Shown one piece after another: positions 1 through 5,788 of a stretch of DNA of 11,350 nt. The first letter of the stretch is position 1. The number at the start of each line of letters is the position of its first letter. The notes below the pieces were generated by a model. That model ran no database searches, was not told the DNA's origin, and worked only from the letters and a program-made list of their open reading frames with translations. The position numbers and the translations under genes are program-made. The stretch is from Rubrobacteraceae bacterium (lineage in GTDB: Bacteria > Actinomycetota > Rubrobacteria > Rubrobacterales > Rubrobacteraceae). The stretch lies in the NCBI GenBank assembly GCA_029240775.1, contig JARDZQ010000020.1, forward strand, positions 1 to 11,350, given 5' to 3'.

Positions 1-451
1 GCGCTTTGTAGCTCAGGTACTCCTCGCCGAACTTGCGCTCCAGGTAGCGCTCCTCGCGCTCTATAACCCCGCGGCGCATCACGTGGAGGACTACGGGGAG
101 CAGAAGGACCGGAGCAAGCGCGTTGGCGAGCGCGGTGATGCCGACGTAGATCAGGGTCATGCTCAGGTAGAGCGGGTTGCGCGTGAACCGGTAGGGGCCA
201 TCTGTCACTACCGCGGTTGCGGGTTCCCGAGGATCCACATTGGTTCCCGCCCGTTTCATCTCGCGGAACGCCAGGGACCCGATGGTGAGCCCGGAGAGTA
301 TCAAAGGCCAGCCGAGCACCCGAGAGAGGCCGCGCGGCAAGGAGGGGGACGGGAACAGCCTGTTTACCAGAAGCCCTGTGGCAAGGGCGCCAGCGTAGAG
401 CAGGGGCGGGGGTGCGGCCACGCCGGGGTTGTCCGGCGTCTCGCCGCTCAT
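1..451 (-). CDS. isoprenylcysteine carboxyl methyltransferase-family membrane protein (C-terminus cut by window edge)
   Basis: Reading the minus strand from the ATG at 451-449 gives 150 residues with no stop before the window edge. Likely membrane segments are at about residues 16-30, 47-62 and 94-124. The family signature is clear: GPYRFTRNPLY at 85-95, followed by a charged EREERYLERKFGEEYLSY stretch at 131-148. In the ICMT/PEMT-like family these two blocks form the S-adenosylmethionine-binding C-terminal part. The usual length is about 150-200 residues, so only a few residues are probably missing. The start ATG overlaps the thiolase TGA as ATGA, which implies translational coupling. The substrate is unknown: bacterial members methylate varied lipids or isoprenoid-like compounds, and nothing here identifies one. 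Family call is firm, function is open. Confidence 0.82.
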   Translation of the reverse strand, partial: MSGETPDNPGVAAPPPLLYAGALATGLLVNRLFPSPSLPRGLSRVLGWPLILSGLTIGSLAFREMKRAGTNVDPREPATAVVTDGPYRFTRNPLYLSMTLIYVGITALANALAPVLLLPVVLHVMRRGVIEREERYLERKFGEEYLSYKA

Positions 452-1623
452 ACCTCCACCAGTACGGCGTCGCCCTGGCCGCCGCCGGAGCAGATCGCCG
501 CGAGCCCCCTGCCGCCGCCCCTGCGCCTGAGGCCGTAGAGGAGCGTCATCAGGATGCGGGCGCCGGAGGCCCCTATCGGGTGGCCGAGGGCGAGAGCCCC
601 GCCGCTCGTGTTCACGACCTCCGGGTCCACCCCGAGGATGCGCGTGGAGTGGATCGCAACCCCCGCGAAGGCCTCGTTTATCTCCACGAGATCCAGGTCC
701 TCCGCGCTCCACCCGGCCTTCTCGAGGGCGAGCTTCCCGGCGTTGCCCGGCACGGTCAGCAGATTGGGCGGCTCCTCCGCGACCTTGGCGTGTGCGACGA
801 TGGTCCCGAGAGGCTCGAGGTTCCGCCTCTCGGCGAAACTCTCGCTCACGAGCACGAGCGCCCCGGCCCCGTCGGTGACGCCGGGGGCGTTGCCGGCTGT
901 CACGGTGCCGCCCTCGTCGATAGGCTTCAGGGCCGCGAGCTTCTCCAGGGCAGTGTCGCGCCGGATCGGCTCGTCGGTGTCCACGAACGTCGTCTGGCCT
1001 TTTTTCCCGGGCACCTTGACGCCCACGATCTCCTCGGCGAGGTGGCCGTCGTCCGTCGCGGCGGCGGCGCGCTGGTGGCTACGGAGCGCCCATTCGTCCT
1101 GTTCCTCGCGGGAGATATCTAACTTCCTCGCCCCGTCTGTGCCGAAGCGGATCATGTTCACGTGCTCGAAGGCGTCGAGCAGCCCGTCGTGCATCATGGC
1201 GTCGAGGGTGGGGGTATCCCCCATGTGTATCCCCCACCTGGCTTTCTGCAAGAGGTACGGGGCGTTGGACATGCTCTCCATGCCGCCTGCAACGACGACC
1301 TCGTAGTCGCCGGCCCGGATCAGGGTCTCGGCGAGCGTCGCGCTCCTGAGGCCCGAGGCGCACACCTGGTTGAGCGTCTCGGTCGTGAGCTCGAAGGGCA
1401 ACCCCGCGTGGAAGTTGGCCTGGCGAGAGGGGATCTGCCCTACCCCCGCCTGCACGACGATACCGAAGATGGAATGTTGTAGTTCCCCGTCTTCTATGCC
1501 GGACCTGCCTATCGCCTCCCGGATCGCCGCTCCTCCGAGCTCCGGTGCGCTCAAGGGCGAGAGCGCCCCGCCAAACTTCCCGAAGGGCGTACGCGCCGCC
1601 CCCAGAACCACCGCCCGTTCCAC
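448..1623 (-). CDS. acetyl-CoA C-acyltransferase (thiolase)
   Basis: A 391-residue protein, the normal thiolase length. Thiolases either cleave 3-ketoacyl-CoA with CoA (beta-oxidation) or condense two acetyl-CoA. The nucleophilic cysteine lies in NQVCASGLR (Cys88). The second catalytic pair is His348 in GGALALGHPIGASGAR and Cys378 in CSGGGQGD. NEAFA at 316-320 and GNAPGVTDGAG at 244-254 are further family blocks. The start is GTG at 1623-1621, with a GGAGG ribosome-binding site at 1634-1630 six bases upstream. The gene is divergent from an acyl-CoA synthetase and overlaps the downstream methyltransferase by ATGA, so these two form an operon. Sequence alone does not separate the degradative (FadA-like) from the biosynthetic (AtoB/PhaA-like) role. 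The neighbouring acyl-CoA synthetase makes an acyl-CoA catabolic role reasonable. Confidence 0.95.
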   Translation of the reverse strand: MERAVVLGAARTPFGKFGGALSPLSAPELGGAAIREAIGRSGIEDGELQHSIFGIVVQAGVGQIPSRQANFHAGLPFELTTETLNQVCASGLRSATLAETLIRAGDYEVVVAGGMESMSNAPYLLQKARWGIHMGDTPTLDAMMHDGLLDAFEHVNMIRFGTDGARKLDISREEQDEWALRSHQRAAAATDDGHLAEEIVGVKVPGKKGQTTFVDTDEPIRRDTALEKLAALKPIDEGGTVTAGNAPGVTDGAGALVLVSESFAERRNLEPLGTIVAHAKVAEEPPNLLTVPGNAGKLALEKAGWSAEDLDLVEINEAFAGVAIHSTRILGVDPEVVNTSGGALALGHPIGASGARILMTLLYGLRRRGGGRGLAAICSGGGQGDAVLVEV

Positions 1624-1644
1624 TGCGAACCTCCGATGCTAGAT

Positions 1645-1660
1645 ACTCAGGGATCAGAGT
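1645..1660. promoter_or_regulatory. imperfect dyad in the divergent promoter region (candidate operator)
   Basis: ACTCAG and CAGAGT, separated by GGAT, form an imperfect inverted repeat with five of six positions pairing. It sits between the thiolase start (1623) and the acyl-CoA synthetase start (1733), 22 bases upstream of the thiolase. A regulator of acyl-CoA metabolism could bind such a site, but short dyads are common by chance. No regulator gene is present in the window. Confidence 0.2.
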
Positions 1661-1695
1661 TTATAAGAAGAGGGGGAGCGGGGTCAGGGCTCTAG

Positions 1696-1728
1696 TAAAA
1701 TACAGTGCCAGGGAGAGAGGTAAGGAGG
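1696..1728 (+). promoter_or_regulatory. candidate -10 and ribosome-binding site for the acyl-CoA synthetase
   Basis: TAAAAT at 1696-1701 resembles a sigma-70-type -10 box, but no good -35 lies at the right distance, so the promoter call is weak. AAGGAGG at 1722-1728 is a strong Shine-Dalgarno sequence ending four bases before the GTG at 1733. It supports that start over later in-frame codons. Confidence 0.4.
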
Positions 1729-1732
1729 AACC

Positions 1733-3331
1733 GTGTCGAACATCGGCGATTACGCGAGCACCTACGCTAATTTCGAGTGGGAGGTGCCGGAGAGGTTCAA
1801 CTTCGGTCGCGACGTGGTAGATGAGTGGCCGGAGGAGCGTCCGGCCATGATCTGGCTCGGAGAGAGCGGCGAGGAGCGCCGGCTGACCTTCGGCGACTTC
1901 TCCCGGCTCTCCAACCGCTTCGCCAACGCGATGCGAGACGTGGGCGTGGGCCGCGGCGACAGGGTGATGGTCCTGCTCGGCAAGGTCCCCGAGTGGCACG
2001 CCATCCTGACCGGCCTCCTCAAGCTCGGTGCCATCGCCATCCCCTGCGCCCCGCAACTCCGCTCCGGCGACCTGAAGTTCAGGGCCGAGCACTCGGGCTC
2101 CGTGGCGATGGTCTCCGGCCCCGAGGGCATAGGTGAGGTCGAGAAGATGCGCACCGACGCCCCGAACCTCAAGCACTTCGTCTCCGTGGGCGAGGAGAAC
2201 GATGGCTGGGAGCCGTTCGAGGGGCTGGTGGAGGGCGCTTCGGACGACTTCACCGCAGAGGACACATTGTCCGATGAAGGCGCGTTCATCCTCTACACGT
2301 CCGGGACTACCAAGAACCCCAAAGGCGTTCTTCACACCTACGGCTACACCTATGCCAAGCGGATGCAGGCGCAATACTGGCTGGATCTACAGGAAGGAGA
2401 CCGGCTCTGGTGCACATCCGGGACGGGCTGGGCCAAGAGCATCTGGAACGTTTACCTGGGACCGTGGAGCTGGGGCACGGAGCTCTTCTTTCACGAAGGC
2501 GGCTTCGACCCGGCCGAGCGCCTGGACCTCATACAGGGGTACGAGATAACCGTCCTGTGCCAGGCCCCGACCGAATACCGCCTCCTCGCCAAGACGCCGG
2601 AGCTCGAGAGCGCAGACCTCTCGAAGCTCAGGCACGCCGTCTCCGCCGGGGAACCGCTGAACCCACCCGTTATCGAGCGGTGGAAGGAACTGCACGGGAT
2701 CACGATCTACGACGGCTATGGCCAGACGGAGAACACCCTCCTCGTCGGCAACTTCCCCGGCCTCGAGGTACGCCCCGGCTCGATGGGCAAGCCCTCCCCC
2801 GGCTGCGACGTGAAGGTGATCGACCTCGACTGCAACGAGTGCCAGCCCGACGAGCCGGGGGACATCGCCCTCGCGGGCCGCATCCCCCCTCTCTTCAAGG
2901 AGTACTGGGAGCAGCCGGACGAGACGGAGGCAGTCTTCCGGGACGGCTACTACCTCACCGGCGACCGGGCGTACAGGGACGAGGACGGGCACCTGTGGTT
3001 CGTGGGCCGGGCGGACGATGTCATCCTCTCCGCCGGCTACCGCATCGGGCCCTTCGAGGTCGAGAGCGTCCTAATAGAGCATCCCGCGGTCGTCGAGAGC
3101 GCGGTGGTGCCGGCCCCGGACGAGGACCGCGGGAGCGTCGTCAAGGCATACGTCGTCGTGGGCAAGGACTACGAGCCCTCCGACGAGCTCGCGCGCGAGA
3201 TACAGGACTTCTGCAAGGGACAGACCGCCCCGTACAAGTACCCCCGTCAGATCGAGTTCGTCCCCGAGCTACCCAAGACCACGAGCGGCAAGATCCGGCG
3301 CGTCGAGCTGAGGCAGCGGGAGAAGGTGTGA
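1733..3331 (+). CDS. acyl-CoA synthetase, medium-chain type (AMP-binding ANL superfamily)
   Basis: This 532-residue protein activates a carboxylic acid to its acyl-CoA through an acyl-AMP intermediate. The adenylation motifs are in order: P-loop YTSGTTKNPKGV at 188-199, YGQTE at 329-333, the TGD motif with Asp411, the GRADD hinge around Arg426, and PKTTSGK near the C-terminus with the catalytic lysine at Lys520. Overall form (SGTGWAKSIWNVYLGPW, GRADDVILSAGYRIGPFEVE) matches medium-chain acyl-CoA synthetases (ACSM-like) better than acetyl-CoA synthetases, which are about 100 residues longer. The GTG start has a strong ribosome-binding site. It is divergent from a thiolase, consistent with fatty or aromatic acid degradation. 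The exact acyl substrate cannot be read from sequence; the family call is secure. Confidence 0.93.
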   Translation: MSNIGDYASTYANFEWEVPERFNFGRDVVDEWPEERPAMIWLGESGEERRLTFGDFSRLSNRFANAMRDVGVGRGDRVMVLLGKVPEWHAILTGLLKLGAIAIPCAPQLRSGDLKFRAEHSGSVAMVSGPEGIGEVEKMRTDAPNLKHFVSVGEENDGWEPFEGLVEGASDDFTAEDTLSDEGAFILYTSGTTKNPKGVLHTYGYTYAKRMQAQYWLDLQEGDRLWCTSGTGWAKSIWNVYLGPWSWGTELFFHEGGFDPAERLDLIQGYEITVLCQAPTEYRLLAKTPELESADLSKLRHAVSAGEPLNPPVIERWKELHGITIYDGYGQTENTLLVGNFPGLEVRPGSMGKPSPGCDVKVIDLDCNECQPDEPGDIALAGRIPPLFKEYWEQPDETEAVFRDGYYLTGDRAYRDEDGHLWFVGRADDVILSAGYRIGPFEVESVLIEHPAVVESAVVPAPDEDRGSVVKAYVVVGKDYEPSDELAREIQDFCKGQTAPYKYPRQIEFVPELPKTTSGKIRRVELRQREKV

Positions 3332-3450
3332 AAGAGCTGTGAGCCTGGAACGCTGCTGGCGACACCAAATGCGTGTCGCCTATCCTGGAATCCAGGAGCT
3401 GTTCGATAAGCCGTTCGGCGAACGAGGTACGCGTAGCTCGCGCCGGACGA
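3332..3450. repeat. structured intergenic segment with three nested hairpins (candidate dispersed repeat or terminator)
   Basis: The spacer after the acyl-CoA synthetase contains three compact inverted repeats in a row. The first is GGCGACAC/GTGTCGCC at 3358-3380 with a seven-base loop. The second is CCTGGA-A-TCCAGG at 3384-3396. The third is CGTTCG-G-CGAACG at 3412-3424. The first hairpin lies 26 bases after the ligase stop and could end its transcript, though no T-run follows. Three stems close together resemble an intergenic repeat element more than a simple terminator. No coding signal was found here. Confidence 0.45.
3358..3380 (+). terminator. hairpin downstream of the acyl-CoA synthetase
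   Basis: A perfect 8-bp GC-rich stem (GGCGACAC with GTGTCGCC) and a loop of CAAATGC, starting 26 bases after the stop codon at 3331. It lacks the U-tract of a classical intrinsic terminator, so it may instead protect the mRNA 3' end or belong to the repeat-like segment around it. Confidence 0.35.
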
Positions 3451-3485
3451 AAGCTGAAGGCTGAGAGCTGGTAGCTGACCGCTAC
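3451..3485. repeat. degenerate heptamer array upstream of the reductase gene
   Basis: Five consecutive seven-base units start at 3451, 3458, 3465, 3472 and 3479. The first four fit NNGCTGR, and the last (CCGCTAC) is more degenerate. The array runs directly into the reading frame of the downstream reductase and supplies the in-frame TGA at 3462-3464. Similar short heptamer arrays are scattered through intergenic DNA of several bacteria. Membership of a genome-wide family is inference. Confidence 0.5.
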
Positions 3486-3821
3486 AAAGGCGAAGCGTTT
3501 TGCTACCTGACCACGACCGGACGCGTGACGGGCAGGCCGCACGAGATCGAGATCTGGTTCGCCCTGGAGGGCGAGACCCTCTACATGCTCTCGGACAGTC
3601 ACGGCTCGGACTGGGTGAAGAACCTGCGCCGCACACCGGAGGTTACGCTCCGCATCTCCGGAGAGACCTTGGACGGCCGCGCCCGCGTCGTGGATGACGA
3701 AAGGGAGGACGAGCTGGCGCGGCGGCTCCTCGTGGAGAAGTACGAGCCCGGTTATGGCAGCCTCTCGGACTGGAGACGGACGGCCCTGCCCGTAGCGGTA
3801 GATCTCAGTGCCAGGTCATAG
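3468..3821 (+). CDS. deazaflavin-dependent nitroreductase-family protein with an unusual or damaged 5' end
   Basis: The reading frame gives RYKGEAFCYLTTTGRVTGR, then HEIEIWFALEG and SDWVKNLRRTPEV. This matches the split-barrel deazaflavin (F420)-dependent nitroreductase/quinone reductase family (DDN type). The conserved YLTTTGRxTGRP motif begins near 3504. The first ordinary start codon is GTG at 3525, which falls inside this motif and has no ribosome-binding site. Upstream, the frame is open only to the TGA at 3462-3464, which lies in the heptamer array. The only earlier candidate is CTG at 3468, with GAAGG at 3456-3460 seven bases before it. From 3468 the product is 117 residues, somewhat short for the family (often 120-150). 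Possibilities are a rare CTG start, a start lost to repeat insertion (a pseudogene), or a shortened protein from 3525 (98 residues). Family is confident; the start and activity are not. Confidence 0.65.
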   Translation: MVADRYKGEAFCYLTTTGRVTGRPHEIEIWFALEGETLYMLSDSHGSDWVKNLRRTPEVTLRISGETLDGRARVVDDEREDELARRLLVEKYEPGYGSLSDWRRTALPVAVDLSARS

Positions 3822-3823
3822 TT

Positions 3824-3851
3824 CTTCTGATGCCTGAAACCTGATATCGAA
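3824..3851. repeat. degenerate heptamer units downstream of the reductase gene
   Basis: Units CTTCTGA, TGCCTGA and AACCTGA follow each other at seven-base spacing from 3824, with a further degenerate unit to 3851. They begin three bases after the reductase stop. The CTGA core at a fixed period resembles the array on the 5' side of the same gene, so the reductase is bracketed by heptamer repeats. Confidence 0.35.
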
Positions 3852-3892
3852 TCCGGCTAATCACTACGCCGTTTTACGATAGTGCCTCAGGG

Positions 3893-3947
3893 TCCGTAGA
3901 GATGCCCACGGATACGGAAGGCTTCATGAAGACTCGGTATGATACCG
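3893..3947. terminator. inverted repeats between convergent genes
   Basis: TCCGTA at 3893-3898 pairs with TACGGA at 3913-3918, and CGGTAT at 3935-3940 pairs with ATACCG at 3942-3947. Both lie between the 3' ends of the reductase (3821) and the binding-protein gene (3949), where a bidirectional terminator would be expected. Neither has a clear T-run and the second has only a one-base loop. The rest of the 3822-3948 spacer shows nothing else. Confidence 0.25.
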
Positions 3948-3948
3948 C

Positions 3949-4695
3949 CTATCCGAGCAACGCCGCGAGCTGGGTGAGGCTACTCGCCATCCGCGGGCCG
4001 TACCAGGTGAGGAGCTTGCCGTCCACGAGGTGTATGCGGTCGGAGTGGGCGGCGGGGATGTCGAGGGCGTAGAAGTCTTCGAGATCCTCAGCGCAGAAAG
4101 GGTAGGGCTCGTCAGGGAGGAGGACGATCTCGGGCTGCGCTGCCTCGACCTCTTCGAGCGTGAAGACGGGGTAGCGCGTCGTCCCGGCGCACACGTTCTC
4201 GGCGCCGCAGACCTCGAGCACATCGTGGGCGTAGGTGTCCGAGCCGACGCTCATGTACGGGTTCTTCCAGATCGGGACGAAGACCCGCTGCCCGCCAGCC
4301 CTTCCCTCCCGCAACCTGCCGTATACCCGCTCGATGGGACGCAGGACAGTCTCGGCCTGCGGCGCCTCGACGACCCTGGCAAGCTCGCGCAGGAGCCAGA
4401 TGGCTCCTTCCACGCTCTCCGGCGCGCCGACGAAGACAGGCACGCCTGCGCTCTGGATCTTCTCGACGTTCTCCCTGCTGTTCTCCTCTTTGACCGCGAT
4501 GACTAGGTCGGGGTTCAGTTCCAGGAGACGGGCCACATCCACCTTCTTGGTTCCTCCAACCGCCGGGACCTTGCCTACCGCGCGGGGCGGCCAAAGGCAG
4601 TAGCGGGTGCGGCCAACGACCCGCTCCCCCACCCCGAAGGCGAAGAGGGCCTCGGTCAGGCTCGGCACCAGGCTGACGATGCGCTCCGGGGCCAC
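3949..4695 (-). CDS. leaderless helical-backbone metal receptor / BtuF-type cobalamin-binding protein
   Basis: This 248-residue protein has the class III periplasmic-binding fold (PeripLa_BP_2). It opens with ERIVSLVPSLTEALFAFG, followed by DVARLLELNPDLVIAVKE and, in the second lobe, NPYMSVGSDTYAHDVLEVCG. BtuF and relatives bind vitamin B12; other members bind iron-siderophores or heme. It starts at GTG 4695-4693, with GAGGT overlapping the upstream stop as ribosome-binding site, 12 bases after meaB. There is no signal peptide or lipobox: the mature-type sequence begins at residue 4, and an in-frame stop four codons upstream rules out a longer start. It is therefore probably cytosolic, and no transporter permease or ATPase is nearby. 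Linkage to meaB makes a corrinoid the likeliest ligand, but this is inference. Confidence 0.85.
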   Translation of the reverse strand: MAPERIVSLVPSLTEALFAFGVGERVVGRTRYCLWPPRAVGKVPAVGGTKKVDVARLLELNPDLVIAVKEENSRENVEKIQSAGVPVFVGAPESVEGAIWLLRELARVVEAPQAETVLRPIERVYGRLREGRAGGQRVFVPIWKNPYMSVGSDTYAHDVLEVCGAENVCAGTTRYPVFTLEEVEAAQPEIVLLPDEPYPFCAEDLEDFYALDIPAAHSDRIHLVDGKLLTWYGPRMASSLTQLAALLG

Positions 4696-4707
4696 GGCGT
4701 TAGGACC

Positions 4708-5706
4708 TCAGACCTCCCGGAAGATCTTCTCGGAGGCTGAGATGGGGTCCAGCTCCCGCCCATAGACCTTCTCCATGAGCTCGTCGTCCTCCTTCTCGAG
4801 GCGATGGTGCATCTCCCTCTCGAGGCGCTCCTTGGCCCAGGAGATGACGAACTCCTTGAGCGAGGCGCGCCGCCTCTCCTCGAGCCTGCCGCTCTCTTCC
4901 AGGTAGGAACGGTGCTTCTGTATAGTCTCTTTGAGCTCCTCGACTCCCTCGCCGGTATCACCGCGGGTCATGATTATAGGGGGGAACCAGGGCTGGGGAT
5001 CCAGCTCCTGCCCGATATCCAGGATGGAGCGCACCTCGTTGGCCGCACCCTTGGCCTGCGGGTGGTCCGCCTTGTTTATGCAGAAGATGTCGGCGATCTC
5101 CATCACCCCGGCCTTGAGGGCCTGAACCGCATCCCCCGCCCCCGGCTGCAACGCCAGCACCACCGTGTCCGCAGCCGAGGCGACCTCGACCTCGCCCTGC
5201 CCTACCCCGACCGTCTCGTACAGGACCACGTCCATCCCAGCGGCCTCCATAGCGAGAGCCGCGAGCCGTGACGCGCCTGCCAGCCCCCCCAGATGCCCCC
5301 GGCTCCCCATCGAGCGGATGAAGACGCCGGGGTCGAGGAAGTGATCGGAGAGCCGGATGCGGTCCCCGAGTATGGCGCCTCTGGAGAACGGGCTCGAAGG
5401 ATCGACCGAGACTACCCCCACCCTCCTGTCTTCCTTGCGGTAGAGCTCTATCAGCTTCGCGATGATGCTGCTCTTCCCAACCCCAGGCGGGCCGGTGAAG
5501 CCAACGCTCAGGGCCGTACCGGTCTTCGAGTAGATCTCCGAGACGATCCCGTGCGTCTCGGGGTCGCCGCGCTCTATCTTGGAGATCACACGCGCAAGAG
5601 CCCGCCTGTCGCCAGATAGCAACCGCTCGACGAGACCGTCGCCGCCGGTCACCCTGGTATCCGTCTGTACATCGGTATCTTCATCCGAGAGGCCAGAGTA
5701 CGACAC
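4708..5706 (-). CDS. meaB: MeaB, methylmalonyl-CoA mutase-associated GTPase (ArgK/MeaB family G protein)
   Basis: MeaB is a GTPase chaperone that gates adenosylcobalamin loading and protects methylmalonyl-CoA mutase (or a related mutase) from inactivation. From the GTG at 5706 the protein has 332 residues, normal for the family. The P-loop GPPGVGKSS is at 72-80. SVDPSSPFSRGAILGDRIRL at 100-119 is a MeaB hallmark. ETVGVGQ is at 164-170, and the guanine-specificity motif NKAD is at 211-214. A helical C-terminal dimerisation arm ends in SEKIFREV. The frame is open to a TTG at 5766, but that start has no ribosome-binding site, whereas GGAGGG lies six bases before the GTG at 5706. The mutase genes are not in this window. 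The next gene downstream, a B12-type binding protein, is probably co-transcribed. Confidence 0.93.
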   Translation of the reverse strand: MSYSGLSDEDTDVQTDTRVTGGDGLVERLLSGDRRALARVISKIERGDPETHGIVSEIYSKTGTALSVGFTGPPGVGKSSIIAKLIELYRKEDRRVGVVSVDPSSPFSRGAILGDRIRLSDHFLDPGVFIRSMGSRGHLGGLAGASRLAALAMEAAGMDVVLYETVGVGQGEVEVASAADTVVLALQPGAGDAVQALKAGVMEIADIFCINKADHPQAKGAANEVRSILDIGQELDPQPWFPPIIMTRGDTGEGVEELKETIQKHRSYLEESGRLEERRRASLKEFVISWAKERLEREMHHRLEKEDDELMEKVYGRELDPISASEKIFREV

Positions 5707-5761
5707 GCCTCGCCCTCCGACAAGGCAAAGCATGCTCCGGCGAGCACAGCGATCGCATGGG

Positions 5762-5775
5762 AACAAACGTATGTT
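5762..5775. promoter_or_regulatory. near-palindrome upstream of the decayed antitoxin (candidate operator relic)
   Basis: AACAAACGTATGTT matches its own reverse complement at 12 of 14 positions, centred on ACGT. It lies 13 bases before the antitoxin ATG and between divergent genes. Ribbon-helix-helix antitoxins usually autoregulate by binding such palindromes at their own promoter, so this may be the old operator. It could also affect meaB. The evidence is position and symmetry only. Confidence 0.25.
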
Positions 5776-5788
5776 GGTCTTCTCGAGT

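Noticed and set aside
2410..3342. A 310-codon plus-strand frame overlapping the acyl-CoA synthetase
   Set aside because: Arg/Pro-rich shadow translation of the ligase gene, whose own frame carries every expected motif.
3141..3636. Minus-strand frames through the spacer and the reductase gene
   Set aside because: They are antisense to real coding sequence and translate the heptamer repeats into a Gln-Leu-Ser-Ala-Phe-Ser pattern, a known kind of spurious product from such arrays.
4695..4710. MeaB and the binding protein as one gene split by a sequencing error at the TGA
   Set aside because: Both parts have complete family ends, a ribosome-binding site overlaps the stop, and a GTG start follows. 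Two genes are the simpler reading, though readthrough cannot be excluded.
5707..5766. Longer MeaB N-terminus from TTG 5766
   Set aside because: There is no ribosome-binding site there, while GTG 5706 has GGAGGG at ideal spacing. The extra 20 residues do not resemble MeaB.
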